This document shows, one piece after another, positions 49,247-61,540 of a stretch of DNA of 64,000 bases; position 1 is the stretch's first letter; every line of letters begins with the position of its first letter. The position numbers were made by a program, and so were the translations under genes. Where the stretch lies: NCBI GenBank assembly GCA_022376465.1, contig JACDTU010000005.1:360001-424000 (forward strand). Reading direction: 5' to 3'. This DNA comes from Cubamyces lactineus. Taxonomy: Eukaryota > Basidiomycota > Agaricomycetes > Polyporales > Polyporaceae. Under the pieces are notes generated by a model that made no database searches, was not told the origin of the DNA, and saw only the letters and a list, made by a program, of their open reading frames with translations.

Positions 49247-51413
49247 ATGACCTTCGCAGCTCTCCGCTCCCTCCACTCTCTCATAGGCGACGCTCTCGAG
49301 GACATTGAGCGTATCTATCAGGACGCCTCCCTCGATCGACCCTCCTCCATCCCCAACACCCCTTACACCGTCCTCACCTCTCCGTGCACGCCCTACCGCA
49401 GACCTCATGCTGGAAGCGAAGAAGGTGACGATGAGGATGAGCGCCATTCCTTTCCCGTCGGACAAGTCCCCAAGACGCCCAATCGCGCACATCGCGGCGC
49501 CCCTTCCGCTGACTTCCAAATGCTCGACTTCCCCGCCCTCGATAGCCCTTACTATCCGACCGAGAACCATTCTCCGGAGACAGACGCCGCAGAATCCTTG
49601 GCCTCTCATCCAGACGTGATTGCTGCAACAAACCGGATAGTGGCAGCATGCGGGCAGATCAGTGCCACCGTACATCGTCCCTTTCTAACCATGTGCGATG
49701 CCTCTATGGGCGTAAGTCGACCTTGCCCAAACATGATTTGTCGCTGATCCATTCCTTCCGCAGTACCACCTCCCGGCTTGCCTTAGATTTTTAGAAGCGA
49801 CCCATACTGTCGAGATTCTCCGTACTGCCGGTCCGGGTGGCATGCACGTTCACGAATTGAGTCAACATCTCAACGTCGACGAGGGAAAGCTTAGTACGCG
49901 CACCCCATCCGTTTTAAACGTCAGCTCGTAATATGTATACGACTCCATAGGTCATATCCTTCGTCTCTTGGCTACACACCATATTACCAAAGAAGTACGA
50001 CCTAATGTTTTCGCCAATAATCGCATCTCCGCCATCATCGATTCTGGTCGCAAGGTAGAAGAACTGCAGCGCTCGTGAGCTTTTCTAGACCGATAGTGTG
50101 CACTCACATTAACGAGTCGCATAGATCTGAGAACAAGTACCAGGCTACCAACGGGATTGCTGCCTTCATCAACTTGTGGTACGTGGGCTAACAATATGCA
50201 ATTCGTCCCGGTGCTCACTATAGATACAGTACAGACGAACTCTTCAAGGCATCAGCGTATCTTGCAGATTGCTACCTTGCGTCTCGCACAAAGACAACCG
50301 GAGAAGAACACCCTATGCATGCGCCATTCAACGTCGCTTTCAACACACCTCTGCCCTACTTCGAATGGCTCGAGAAGCCCGGTAATGAGGCGCGCCTGCG
50401 ACGATTTGGGCCAGCGATGACGGGCACGTCCGCTTGGGAGGTACCGGGTGCTATCGTCGCTGGTAGGCTCGATTCTGCCAGATATTATACTGTGCGCTCA
50501 ACATGAGCCTGAATGCAGCTTTCCCATGGCAAGACATGCGAGAGGGTGCGCTGATTGTCGATGTCGGCGGAGGCATTGGATCAACGTCTATGCTTCTCGC
50601 ACATACGTTCCCAAACTTGAGGTTCGTGATACAAGACCGCCCCCAAGTCATCGAGCAAGGCGCTAAGGTAGATTACGAGACCCCTCGTAGTTTCGAGCGT
50701 ACATTAATCATCATGGTTAGGCATGGCGTGAACGGTGTCCAGATATGCTCGACACTGGACGCGCTATGTTCTTCGCTCACGATTTCTTCCATCCGCAACC
50801 ACCACTTCTTCTACCGGGAACGAACCATCCTACAAGGCCTTCGGTCTACATCTTGCGAGTCATCACACACGACTGGCCTGATGCATTCGTGATCAAGTAA
50901 GGGAGCGCCCCTTTATATAGTAGACGTCGATCTCAAGTTTCCTCCAGGATCCTTCTGAATCTTCGTATTGCTGCAAGTCCTGACACAAAGCTGCTCCTCG
51001 CAGATCACATCCTCCCATTGGCCTGTGTCGATGAGGATATTGACCCGCTCCCAGGAGTGGTCAGTTCACTTGCCCCTGAAGGATCGCCGCTATTGCCCAA
51101 TCTTGGCAAAGCTAACGCGAATGCGTATTGGATGGATTTGACGGTGCGTGGATCGTCTATGATTCTTTCACGACAAAGCGCTGATTGAACGTACATTGAA
51201 CAGATGCGAGTCACGTTCAATGCTCAAGAGCGCACTCTGCGCGAAATGTCCGCCCTCACGCTCGCCGCTGGGTGGAAGATCGTGGACGTAGCACATGCCG
51301 AGGGCTCCCTTTTTGGACATATGACGGCAGTGCCTGTAGAGATCCCAACCGAATCGCTTTCGTTGCTCGATGTTCCACCTCCTGCCACGAGTGCCCATGC
51401 TGGAGGCGAGTAA
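49247..51413 (+). CDS. COMT-type SAM-dependent O-methyltransferase (9 exons, 578 aa)
   Basis: Exons: 49247-49711, 49764-49893, 49951-50074, 50125-50178, 50230-50462, 50519-50667, 50721-50896, 50948-51143 and 51204-51413. An N-terminal acidic/Pro-rich region of about 90 residues precedes the dimerisation and winged-helix part (ACLRFLEATHTVEIL, HILRLLATHHI). The Rossmann SAM site is VDVGGGIG near 349-356, with the acidic partner in QDRPQV. The catalytic region reads ITHDWPDAF, as in plant and fungal COMT/AflP-like enzymes that methylate hydroxyls of phenolic or polyketide metabolites. The protein is cytosolic. A well-formed intron (51410-51454) immediately overlaps the stop codon, and a long open frame follows; see the next entry. 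Confidence 0.88.
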
Positions 51414-51468
51414 TATTGTTCATTCATACCTTTCACGTATCTGACTTGGCATAGACTCTGACGCTGTC

Positions 51469-52377
51469 ATGCGCGCTCGATCGGGCTCCGTTACGAGCGC
51501 GACGGGAACCGTTCGCATGGATCATACCTTTGGCACGCTTTCCTCCTTGCCCACTGATGAGGCGATTCGCAAGCCCGCTCGGAAGGATAGGCGATCATTC
51601 CTCCCGTGGTGGCGGGGTCGTAAAGACTCGCAGTCAAGCAAGGCCGCCAAGCCCCTTCTCGCAGAGAGCCCTGTTGTCATTCCGAGGGCGCAGAAAACCC
51701 GTCCTCGGCTCGCCATTGTCACATCACCCACTCTAGAGACGACTTCCTTCACCACGCCGCGCTCTCCTAACCCCCGCACATCGTCCATGGTCCGTCTCTC
51801 CGCGCCTGATTCTGACGCCACAGCGGTGTCTTCGCCTGAGACAACCCCGGACTCGGCGAAGAGGAGGCATGAACGGCTCCTGCAGAGCGCCGCGCTTGCT
51901 GCGCCTGCGGAGCCGTTGCTTCTCCCCGCTCTTGAGCCCGCGCCTCCCATGACCCCGAGGCTTCGAAGCGCTGCGAGCCGAACGTCACTGAGGAAGAAAG
52001 CGAGCCAGGTCTTCGAGTTGGGCAAGGCTTCGGTAGCCAGCCTGCGCTCGGCCGCGCTAGGCGTTACGTCCCCGCACGCCCATGCTCCTCCGGTCCCGCC
52101 GCTTCCACCGCTTCCTACCTCGCCTGTCCCACGCTCTAATGGCGTGAGCACTGAGCTGGCGCGGGATACGGAAGCGAGCGAAGAGAGCGCTTCAAGCCTT
52201 GGAGGCGGGGGAAGCGGGAGTGGAGGCGCTCTGAAAAGCCTCAAGAAAATGCGCTCTCGCTCGCAGCTCGGCCTTGCGCGTGTTCATGTCGAGGTGCGCT
52301 CCGGGAAAGCGGAACAGAAAGGGGGCGAAAATCATAGGGTTGAGAGCTTCGACACTGGTGAAGACACGGATTCATAA
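51469..52377 (+). CDS. Ser/Pro-rich open frame after the methyltransferase, possibly its C-terminal extension (302 aa)
   Basis: Open from the ATG at 51469 to 52377, only 55 bases after the methyltransferase stop and on the same strand. It encodes a basic start (RKPARKDRRSFLPWWRGRKD), long Ser/Pro/Thr linkers, a conserved-looking SRTSLRKKASQVFELGKAS island and a C-terminal LKKMRSRSQLGLARV. The preceding bases 51410-51454 look like an intron with a CTGAC branch site and a CATAG acceptor. That splice leaves the frame off by one base. A weaker acceptor at 51497 would join the two in frame. It may therefore be the last exon of the methyltransferase gene, or an independent hypothetical gene. The antisense frame (51522-52244) is a shadow. 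Confidence 0.5.
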   Translation: MRARSGSVTSATGTVRMDHTFGTLSSLPTDEAIRKPARKDRRSFLPWWRGRKDSQSSKAAKPLLAESPVVIPRAQKTRPRLAIVTSPTLETTSFTTPRSPNPRTSSMVRLSAPDSDATAVSSPETTPDSAKRRHERLLQSAALAAPAEPLLLPALEPAPPMTPRLRSAASRTSLRKKASQVFELGKASVASLRSAALGVTSPHAHAPPVPPLPPLPTSPVPRSNGVSTELARDTEASEESASSLGGGGSGSGGALKSLKKMRSRSQLGLARVHVEVRSGKAEQKGGENHRVESFDTGEDTDS

Positions 52378-53781
52378 TTTTCTCAACTAGGACTTTGTTC
52401 CCACCGAAGCCTGGCGCGGATAGCTGGTGGTGAGGACACCGCCGAATACCGGCGTTGTTCGCGAAGACGAGGAAGAGCGAGGATCAAATTATGGACGGTC
52501 TTGGAATAGTCCGCGAAGACCTGGATAGACCTTATATCAGTATTGTTATTTTCTGCTTGTTTCGGAGCGCCCTTCTCTCCTGCTTTCAGTTTCTCGTTTC
52601 CATCGCTGCTGGACGCCTTCGCCTACAGCTTGTTTCGTTACTCGTGCATGCACACTCTCGCTCCTTTCGTAACGGAATCTTCGTACTGTCTCTATACGAT
52701 CTGGTCCTTCGGCGCTGCTTACCTATATGTACACTCCTTGCTGGCTTGCCACTTCAGAAAGCTCAAGCATTTCAGCCACCCCGCACGCGTATACCGATTA
52801 TCCACAGGGTCGCACGCGCCGCCCTGATGTTGGTGGCTGTTGGAGGATATTGAACGCTGTATATGTTTTAGCTTGTGGCTGATTGAGTTCTAGCCTCGAC
52901 TCGTACGCGTGTAGCCACCACCTACACCGCAACCACGCGTACCTTCGCGTCTGGAGCGGTCGATCAGATGGAAATTACTTTGTCTCGGAGCTTCTGAGAC
53001 TAGTCGAGCCTGGGGTAGTGCGGGGTATGCTGATCCGCCGGCTTGGAGGTACGAGAGAGTGGATTTGTGTGATCTCATGTGCGTGTTGCCTGAGATTGAA
53101 CGTATGGTCGCTGTGGCATCGACGAGATAGTGGTGGCGCTCGGGCTTCTCGGAGTGAGTAGAGTGTCATGTAGACACTGTTGAAGACATCAGATCGTGCG
53201 CTAAGAGCCTAGTAAGCCGTGTTCTTCACGTAGAAAAAGGCTCACGAGGTCCTGAAACTTTGCAATTAATGAGTGCACGCAAGGGCAAGCCGCCTTTCTG
53301 AGATTCACTTGGTCTTCAAGACAAGGACAGCATTGATTTGATTATGCGAAGAAATTGGATTATTGGGCGATAGTTGAATACGTGTAAGGATACAGCAGTG
53401 GCAGCGATTGAGGCGAGAGCTATGCATATAGTGCGACGAGAGCATTGTGCGTGAGACATGGGTACTGAGTGCGTGATGGATGAGACAAGGAAGGAGAGAA
53501 TGAGATTAGGGAGGGTATATGTATGGGCGATGGAGGGTATCGTGGTATCGTGCAGAGGGCGGGGTATAAGATTCAAATGGTGGGGGTATCGGGGGATCGT
53601 CGCGCCAGGCGAGTGTGGATAGACGCGAGAGATGAGGCAGATATGGAGCAAGAGGAGACATAGGAAGGGAGAAGGAAAAGGAGGACATATGAAAAAGCAA
53701 TAGACAATGTAGACACCAACAACATGACGAGGGGAACCAGAAGAGATGTGCGAAAGCTGCTGCTATGACGGCCAAGGCCTC
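52378..53781. other. Gap, nothing recognised
   Basis: Only short frames. 53300-53780 is the 3' flank of the minus-strand gene Z2. Confidence 0.4.
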
Positions 53782-54789
53782 CTATACCCTTGACGGAACA
53801 TTCTCCTTGTCCGCATACCGCTTGTGGAGACACTTCTCTTCGTGTCCACCACGGCGGTACATTTGATCGTCGCGGAGGAGAGCCGTGCACCCGTACTCAG
53901 CGTATGGGCACTGGACGTGGTACGTCTTGAAGTGGGCGTCGCGGCAGTGTTGAAACAAGCCTTCGAGAGGCAACAGGGTCCCGTTCTTCTCCCCGCGAGT
54001 GCAGCCGTCCCATCGGCAGGTCATCGACGTGGCTTGTTCGAGGTGGTGCACCTTGCTCAGATGGGTCCGCCAGTTCGCGATCGGGACCAGTTGCCCGCAC
54101 TCATTCCAACGACACACCTCGGACCCTTCCCTTGGCGCACGCTTGCGCCGCTTCTGCATGCCTCCCTCCACCTCGTCAGTCGGAGGGGCGGCCTTCCGCT
54201 TCCCCAGAGCAACGCTGGACGGCGCCACCTCCTGGACTGCTGCACCGTGCATAAATGCTGGGCTTGACGTCGGGCCAAGCATACTGAGAACGTACCATAG
54301 TCAGGAAGATGCTAACGCGAACAGGATACGCTACGTACCGCCAATGTGCTTCCAGAGAATCCTGCATATCTTCCGGCCCCAGTTGCTTCCCCACCTCCAG
54401 GAGATCGTCTTGTGTTATAGTCCCGGCGGGAGCTTCAGATGCCTTCAGCGTAAGGAGTAGCGCCATTATATCCTTGGCGTTGTCGTAACAGATGGCGTTG
54501 GTGGACGTGGAGGGCTCGGGACTAGGGCTCGCGTCCCGCTGGAGATCGAGGAGGCTAACAGCGCGCCGAGATCAACGGGCTGCGAGACAGAGTCGAGAGT
54601 GTACACGTACCGCCAGTGCTCCTCTATAGAGCCCCGAATGTCTCCGAGTCCCATCTGTTCGCCCAACTGTACGAGGTCATTTTGGGTGACCGTCCCGGCA
54701 GGCGCGGTGGCTGCGTGGAGGGTGAGTAGGAGAGAGACAATGTTCTGCTCATTGTCGTATGAGATAGTGTGTTGCTGGGAAGTGGACAT
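53782..54789 (-). CDS. Repeat-domain zinc-finger-like protein, copy Z2 (3 exons, 289 aa)
   Basis: Exons run 54789-54611, 54527-54339 and 54283-53782. Exon 1 starts MSTSQQHTISYDNEQ and encodes one helical repeat ending EEHWR. Exon 2 (189 bases, the same length as in Z1) encodes a second repeat ending AHWR. Both end in phase 2 inside the Arg codon. Exon 3 has the same basic stretch as Z1 (GKRKAAPP, QKRRKRAP), then three Cys/His clusters: C-x4-C ... H-x5-H, C-x4-C ... H-x4-H, and C-x6-C ... H-x3-C. It looks like the complete form of the gene. The acceptor before exon 2 (GCGAG) is weak but is conserved in both copies. It is likely a nuclear protein. The family is not recognised. Confidence 0.75.
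53795..54780 (-). repeat. Inverted repeat, right arm
   Basis: Reverse-complement counterpart of the left arm at 46917-47815. Exon order and intron sites are conserved. Confidence 0.7.
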
Positions 54790-56422
54790 GACAGAGAGAT
54801 GAGCGAAGAAGTAGCAGGAGAAGTAAGGTAAGGACGGGAGAGTAGGGGAGCAGCGCAGAGTCGGATGGGCTGAAGATTCAGACTGTCCCAGGTGTCCCTG
54901 GACTTTAATATGCACTGGCCGAGGGACACGAGCCAAGTCTCTATCAGTGAAAGAATATTTCGTTCTTCAGCCAGTTGCTAGGGCATATCAGCCAGACATG
55001 ACCCTTCACCTGGCCGAGGAGACGGTCTGAGACGGGCGCCGGGTGCATCCGGGGGTGCACTGATTTACGCGCAAGAGGCGTACAGCGTCCGTGAGCAATC
55101 AGGGTCTGCGTCGACAGCACATGCATCAGAGAGCAAAGCTCAGTGTGACGTCGTTCCATTGTTGTACAGACAATGGTGTTTTGGACGCAAAGGGAATGCG
55201 ATTGATGTGGACCTCCGCGGGGCTGATCCTAGACCTCCTCGCGTATGGGTTTGTCCGCCCGGAACGGGTCCGTGGAAGCGGCAAGAACGGACGCCCGGGC
55301 GCAAATGAATTGTGCGTGGAGGACTGCGCACGGCCTCGCAGCAGAGTCATCCGAGACCTGATGCTGTCCGCGCAAAGAACCTAAGCGAGGAGTCAGTGCA
55401 CATTGTCCAAATGAGGATGCACGGCGAGGATGCAACCCCGTCTGTGATGTCCTAGAGTGGTCATACGCACCAACGTGACTGTCGTTATGGAAGATGAGGT
55501 CTTCGACGGCTTTCCTATGCTAGCGCATAGGACATCGGCGGATTACGGACAGGAACAATGGGCTACCTCTTGAATGTGCTGCGGCAGCGTTAGCCAGACC
55601 GCGTAGCCTGCAAGGGCAAGCTTAGGCATCCCCTCATTAGAGAGAAACGCTCAAGGCCATTGGGGGAGCAGAGCCCGACGGACGGGAACACGTGTGGTGT
55701 CCCCCCGAGTCCCCGACGACGGCAGGACTGGCGACGGACATCGGTCCGAGCCCTCGGCGATGGGATGCGCCCTGAACGCCATCCGCACTAGTGCGTAGTC
55801 AGCGCCGCTAGGGCGCATAGCGAGCACGAAGCCGCGCCGTCGGGCTTCGCTTAGACGAGCTGTGGGGGGAGATGACACGGTCAGCAATGATCTGCGACTT
55901 GAGCCTGAGGACGGGCACAGACAGCGTCCGTCCTCTAGTGTACTGCTATCGGTGGTAGTGAGCATCGGTCACCCTCCCTTTCTCAACGTCAGTCGAGTCT
56001 ACTCACGTCTGGAAGACGGGCATTCTCGCCCACCAACGACGCATTGAGATATGTACTCAGATCGTCGGCGTCGAGCGCTAGCACGAAGTACGGGATGGGC
56101 GCTAAAACCAAAGACGCGCCCGACGCGTCCAATTATGGGAATACGCCGCCCTTGTTGTTCGGAGGCGTTCATCGACCGACACAGTGAGCGCAGTGTCGCT
56201 GCTGCTCCCGTGACCTTGGTTGTACTTGGCAGTAACCCTAGCAGCTTCGACACTGTATATACGCGTTTTTCAACGAATTATATAACGCAGGCTGGGATGT
56301 TCAAGTTGGGATGGGTGAACGCTTGTCAAGCTCCGATCACAGAGCAGTATAATGAAGATCGCTTGTATGGGTACTACGGTACTAATGAGAAAGAGGAAAT
56401 GGCATATAATACAGCACAAAAA
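54790..56422. other. Gap, nothing recognised
   Basis: Includes the Z2 promoter (ATATTAAAG on the minus strand near 54910). Minus frames at 55.6-56.25 kb are Arg-rich and not recognised. Confidence 0.4.
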
Positions 56423-56983
56423 CTATGTCATCGTATACTGGCGCGAGACCCGCGGATATGGGCATGAACGCATGGCACGCGAATCGAGCTTCTCCCGCCT
56501 GCAACGCTTGCGATGTTGCACCTCGGCGACGTGGAGATCGTCCAAGGAGCGCGACCGCTTGAGACCACGCTTTTCCTTCAGAGGCGCTGGAGTCTTCTTC
56601 GCGTTGCGAAGCTCGCGGTCCTTGACTACTACGTCTTGGCCCGTTTCAAGGCGCGTGTAATTCTTGAGGGAGTCGCGCGTAGCAGGATCGAGAGGCAGAA
56701 GACCGCGGTCGTTCAAGATGAGCATCGTCGTAGCGGCGTAATTCCTATGGAAGTGCAAGGAGGAGAGCCTAGTTGTATAGGGCATATTAAGATAGATTCC
56801 AGGGAGGATATGGACAGTATATTCTGATACATACATCTTGTCGTTTCCAATCGCACGCCGCATTCCTTCTTCCCCAAGGGCGGCTTCGAGCTTCTTGACT
56901 TCATCTTGGGAGAGCGTCGATTCGAATCCACTCTTAACATGGGCCACCCATTTGGCCTCTTCTTCTTTGGTCACTGTCGGCAT
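56423..56983 (-). CDS. Small charged hypothetical protein (2 exons, 156 aa)
   Basis: Exons run 56983-56835 and 56744-56423, joined in phase 2 with a GTATGT donor and a CATAG acceptor. The N-terminal half is helical and charged (EEEAKWVAHVKSGFES, SQDEVKKLEAALGEEG). The C-terminal half is basic (KEKRGLKRSRSLDDL, HRKRCRREK) and could be nuclear. The retained-intron frame is also open, so splicing is judged from the signals. A TATATAAAG on the minus strand near 57125-57134 lies about 145 bases upstream. No family recognised. Confidence 0.55.
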   Translation of the reverse strand: MPTVTKEEEAKWVAHVKSGFESTLSQDEVKKLEAALGEEGMRRAIGNDKMYVSEYTVHILPGIYLNMPYTTRLSSLHFHRNYAATTMLILNDRGLLPLDPATRDSLKNYTRLETGQDVVVKDRELRNAKKTPAPLKEKRGLKRSRSLDDLHVAEVQHRKRCRREKLDSRAMRSCPYPRVSRQYTMT

Positions 56984-57124
56984 GATGGTTAGTCTCGGGC
57001 GTACGAAGGATGAGTAACTGAAACTGTTATGCTCTGAGGAGGGTAACGGGCAAGATCCTTTGAGTGGGAAGCTGAGCACTGACGGGCGGATGGCTTAGCG
57101 ATCTTCCCCCAAGCTGGGTCACTT

Positions 57125-57134
57125 TATATAAGTA
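57125..57134 (-). promoter_or_regulatory. TATA-like element of the 56.4-57.0 kb gene
   Basis: TATATAAAG on the minus strand, about 145 bases before the ATG at 56983. Confidence 0.35.
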
Positions 57135-60100
57135 CTATAGGTACGCATATGTTAGCGCTTTTATACAGGGGGGGAGAACTCGAAAGAGGCGAAGGTCTCG
57201 ACTTTTTCTCCAATGAAGGACAAGGCTGGCGTGACTTCGCTGGAAGAAGAGGTTTGATCGTCCAATTGATTCTGTATCAAGCACGGTAGACGGTATGCAA
57301 TTCGAAGACCCAACATCTTCGCCTTCCGTAAGGTCTTTGTGTAGAGTCGTTATGTATATTGATCTGGAGGCCATTCGAGCTCCTGGAGTAGAAACGATTC
57401 TCAAATCGAATGGAGCGTTCGCAGCGAGCGGCGAGCGCTTGAGCAACAGTGGTCAATCGGCAGTTGCCGACAATGGTTTTGGGCGCCTTTGGACGTTCCA
57501 AGTTGTGCATTTCGCCACATTGGCTCTCTTGTGACTTGCCACACCGTCTAGGCTATTCCGTTGAATCTTTTGCACGGCAGCTCTTGTATCTGCGTTTGAC
57601 TAGCGGGCTACAACAGAAGTGGTCTGCGCTTTCCGGGACCCAAGTCTGAGAGCTATTGCCACAATAGCCTTGGTTCTCTGGTTCTCTCCGAACAACTTGC
57701 AGCTTCCCGATGGTAGAAAGAACGATTCTTGCTTAGCAGCCAAGAAGGTTCAGCACCTACGCTCAGTAAGTTTGTTCTTTGTGCTCGCAAATGCCGTAAT
57801 TTTGGTCGTAGCGACAACGTGGCTTGATCCTACGCCTGCACTGTGCAGCTTAAATCAATGGTGCCTGTTCGCACTTTCCTTCGCGTCCGAAAGGAAGGCG
57901 TACGAGGCGTACGATCCGCGTTGCACACGCAGATATCCATCGTGTCACGATCCAGCCCTCGCATCTGCACCTGGTGCGCAGAGTAAACCTCGCTCTTGAC
58001 TTGGCCGCTTCTGTTCGGCTGGGCGGCCCTCGCACGACGACTCGCTGCAGCTTGTTCGACCGCGTCGCACGTTCCCCTGACCGCCCTCCTTGTCTTTCCG
58101 TCAGATTTACCTCGTGCTGGGTAAGATCTGACTCTCCGCCTTTCAAGCAAGCTGTCCGTTTCTCTCGGTCTATCGCATTTATCTAGTCCGCGTGTCTGCA
58201 GCGAGATTCCAGCGAATCTCGCAGCTTGGAGGCATGGCATGATCGCTGCAGCGAAGCGGTGCGGTGCGTGGCTGTCCGTTCATTCCTTTCGCTTGCGATT
58301 GCAGATCTGCCTATGACGTTAAATTAGCTGCTGCTTACTTGCTCAGCTCTCTTGATGCCATAGGTAGACGTTCTGCAAGGCGTGCCTGGCGTGCTCGCGT
58401 TCATGGACAGTGGGCGCAATCATGCCCTCTCGTTGGCGCGACGGCAACCACGAGGTATACTAACGGAACGAACGAGCCAGCTGTGCGGCGTCGTCTTCCA
58501 AGCCCAACGTGCTGGCGCGGCACAGAACATATCGAACCGTCCATAGGACCCGAATGAGGCTATAAGGGGTCGGGCTTTATCAAGCTTCTCTTCCCACATT
58601 CTCATTCAATTAGACTCGCCGCGGCGCGTGCCTTTGTCCGTAGGCGGACGAGCCGCGTTGCGCATCCGCCCACACGGACCCAGACCATGGGAATGGGGTC
58701 TGTTGCGGCAAGTCGGCAAGCAAGGCATGGTGAGTCTCACACCTAGGATACGCTGCCTTTCGTGCTGACGCGGGCATGAACATTGGGTTTCGGAAAGATC
58801 CCGTGAAATGTACCCCGCTGAAGACATGCAACTCCCATGAGTGATGTGTCTTCGCTGCGCGGTCTCACGCGCCTCGGATGCATTCTGCGCGGAATAGACT
58901 TGACTCTTACAACGGGTACGGAAGCGGGAAGCCTCCTGACGCATGCGTCCCTATGCCAATTCGCCGGTAGTACACCCTGCGTTCCCGCACCGTTTTTGCG
59001 TGGGCGCAGTGTATAGGACCGGTCCGGCCAACGACCGTTTCATCCTTCTCTCCCTTCTCGTCTTCCTTGGCAGTGCTGTTGCGTTTGCTTTCGAGTGCTT
59101 CGTATTCTATCGCGGTCAAATGCCCCTCAGTCAAGCCGAGGACCTGGCTGCCTGTCGACGAGGGCCCGTTCCCGTCGCCATTACGAGCGCGGACTGCCGC
59201 GGCGGAAAGGGACTGGGGAATGGCCGGAGCCCCGTTATGACGCCGGTACATTGAGACTCGAAGGCAACGAGGTCGCTGTCAATAAAGAGGATTAGTGGGC
59301 GATGTTGCGCCGGTCCTCCCGCCCCGGGGTCTCCAGTGGCAGGTAATTTGAAGTGTCGCCCACCGCGCAGGAGCATATGCCCGGATTCTGCGGGTGCGTG
59401 GCAGGCTGTATGAACGGAAAGGACGCAGCTGTGGACGATTGATTGCGAGATATATTACAGATTGGATATTGAAGATCAGCTCAGAGCCAGGACTTCCGCG
59501 GTCGCCCTTGCAATGGGTGCATGAGTGCGAGGATACCCCCGCCTCTCTCTCTTCCGGGCATCCGCGTTAACGACGCTCCAAGTTCCAGTTGAAAGAGTGT
59601 GGCCCCTCGCACTCGTGGTCACAAGACGGGGACCAAGGCCAATAAGACCGTTCCAAGCAATCTACCTTTGCTTCCTGATTCGCCACACGACGCCACAATG
59701 CCTTTGACGCCACAACTCTGTCGACGCCACAAAGCCCACTCTGCCACACCTTCCCGATATGTGCTGCGGCCGGTGTTTGCCACATGCCTAATTCCGGGGG
59801 GCATTGTGGCGTCCAATGTGCGGATCTGCGTGCGCCGAGCCCCAAGCTGGAGGAGCGCTGAAGCTCCGCCGTTGATTCGGGGGCGTCTTCTCCCGCACGA
59901 TTGGCGCGAAGGCTCCGCGGGGGTCTCGCCCGGGTCTTGCTGCCACGCTGGGAACAGGTCCGCTCTGGCATATCGTTTTCCGAGACGGGGACGGTGACGA
60001 CGGTTGGGTTGTCAGGCAAGCTGCAATGGTGGTCAGTAGCTACTGTCACTTTGTCTTACAGGCGGAGATGGGGCGCGGAGATGACTGGCCTCACAGCGCA

Positions 60101-61501
60101 TCTGCACGTTGAGCGTCGGTGGGCTTGATTAGTCCATGAGCCGCGTCCACGGAAGGGCGCGTGGCGAATGACGCATCGCGCACAGCTGGCCGTGTGTCAG
60201 TCACCCTCGCGCTTCGTCCCGGATGAGGACGCCATGCTCTCCGCCACCGCGGGAGCGTGTGCACTATGTGAGTTGATGTCATTGCTGCCCGCTGACAGGC
60301 TCACCGGAGATGCTCAACAGATTGCGGGCGCGGGAAGTAGAGGCGGCGCGTTTTGGCCTGCTCTATCGCCGCTCTGGATATCTACAAGTGTCAGCCTATC
60401 TTCCCTAACTAGGACTCGCCGTGCACGATGCGCCGGATGAAGCAGCCCATGCTAGTTTCATGGACGCGCCATTTTGCGTCATCTGCACACAAACGTCCCG
60501 GGGGCGCCCCGCGGCTACGTGACGTCCTCGTGCAAAGCCTGACAAGACTCTACAGGCTTCTTGAAGTGCATCGCGCACATCGCGACTTGGCCAATGAACG
60601 TCACTGCTTACTACTGGCATGTGGTCGTCGTGAGGACGTCTATCTGGATGCGCATCAAATCATCGGGCGGGAAGGCCTGAGAGGGTTACTGGTATGTACA
60701 GTTGCCGCCGCAACCTAGCTGTCTGCGGTCTACAGGCAGGGCTTCGACCTGCCTTGACGTGTTCATGCAGGATATACGTACAGGGAACGATCGAGAGAAG
60801 GGAAGCACACATACCACCGGCGCTGTGGCGCAAAACGTGGACCGCGTCCTGACCGGACAGTAGGGCGCGTGGAGGTAAAGGGCACGGCATGCGTGCGAAG
60901 TCTGTCCTCGGCAGCAGCGTCTGGAGGCGGGTGAGAGAAGGTGAGCTCTAAAGCTCTTTGTGCTCAATGAACGCCGTCAGGCACTAACATAATCCGGACC
61001 TCGGTTTGACCGTTTCGAAGCCGTGTTGTCCTCGATCTTAGGAGCGACAGAGTATTATGCCCAGACCAGCCTCTTCCAGGTGCCCTCGCTCGAGAGCGCT
61101 GCGCGAAGAAGATGCGCGCAGACGGGTACATTGGGTAGCGGACGGCGCTAGGAGCAACGTGTCCTCAAGCGTAAACGAGCGACGAAGAAGCACAGATGGG
61201 TTATTGCATCCATAGATGGCCGGTTGATCATCCGTCTGCTCAGAGCGGCCCGCGGGGGCAACTGCGGTGGGTGCTCACAGCCAGGGAACCGATAAGGCGA
61301 GTACGAGCCTGAGTAGACGATCAGACCGTTCTCACCGTGCCGTGTCGTCGCTTGCTGTCGTGGCTCTTCCGATTTCTAGGTCAGGTGGAAGCGTTTCAGA
61401 GGTACAGGAGTCATGATAGGGGCACGATGAGCGATGAGATGGATGAGAAGGTGAGCACCGAGCCTCTCAGCTAGGGGGGGAGAAGAGTTCTAGCGAGACG
61501 C

Positions 61502-61540
61502 ACCGGCAGAAGCAGAAGCAGAAGCAGGAGAAGGAGCAGT
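61502..61540. repeat. AGCAGA simple repeat
   Basis: About four imperfect copies of AGCAGA. Confidence 0.6.

Noticed and set aside
51522..52244. 240-codon minus-strand frame
   Set aside because: Antisense shadow of the Ser/Pro-rich plus frame; GC-rich DNA keeps several frames open.
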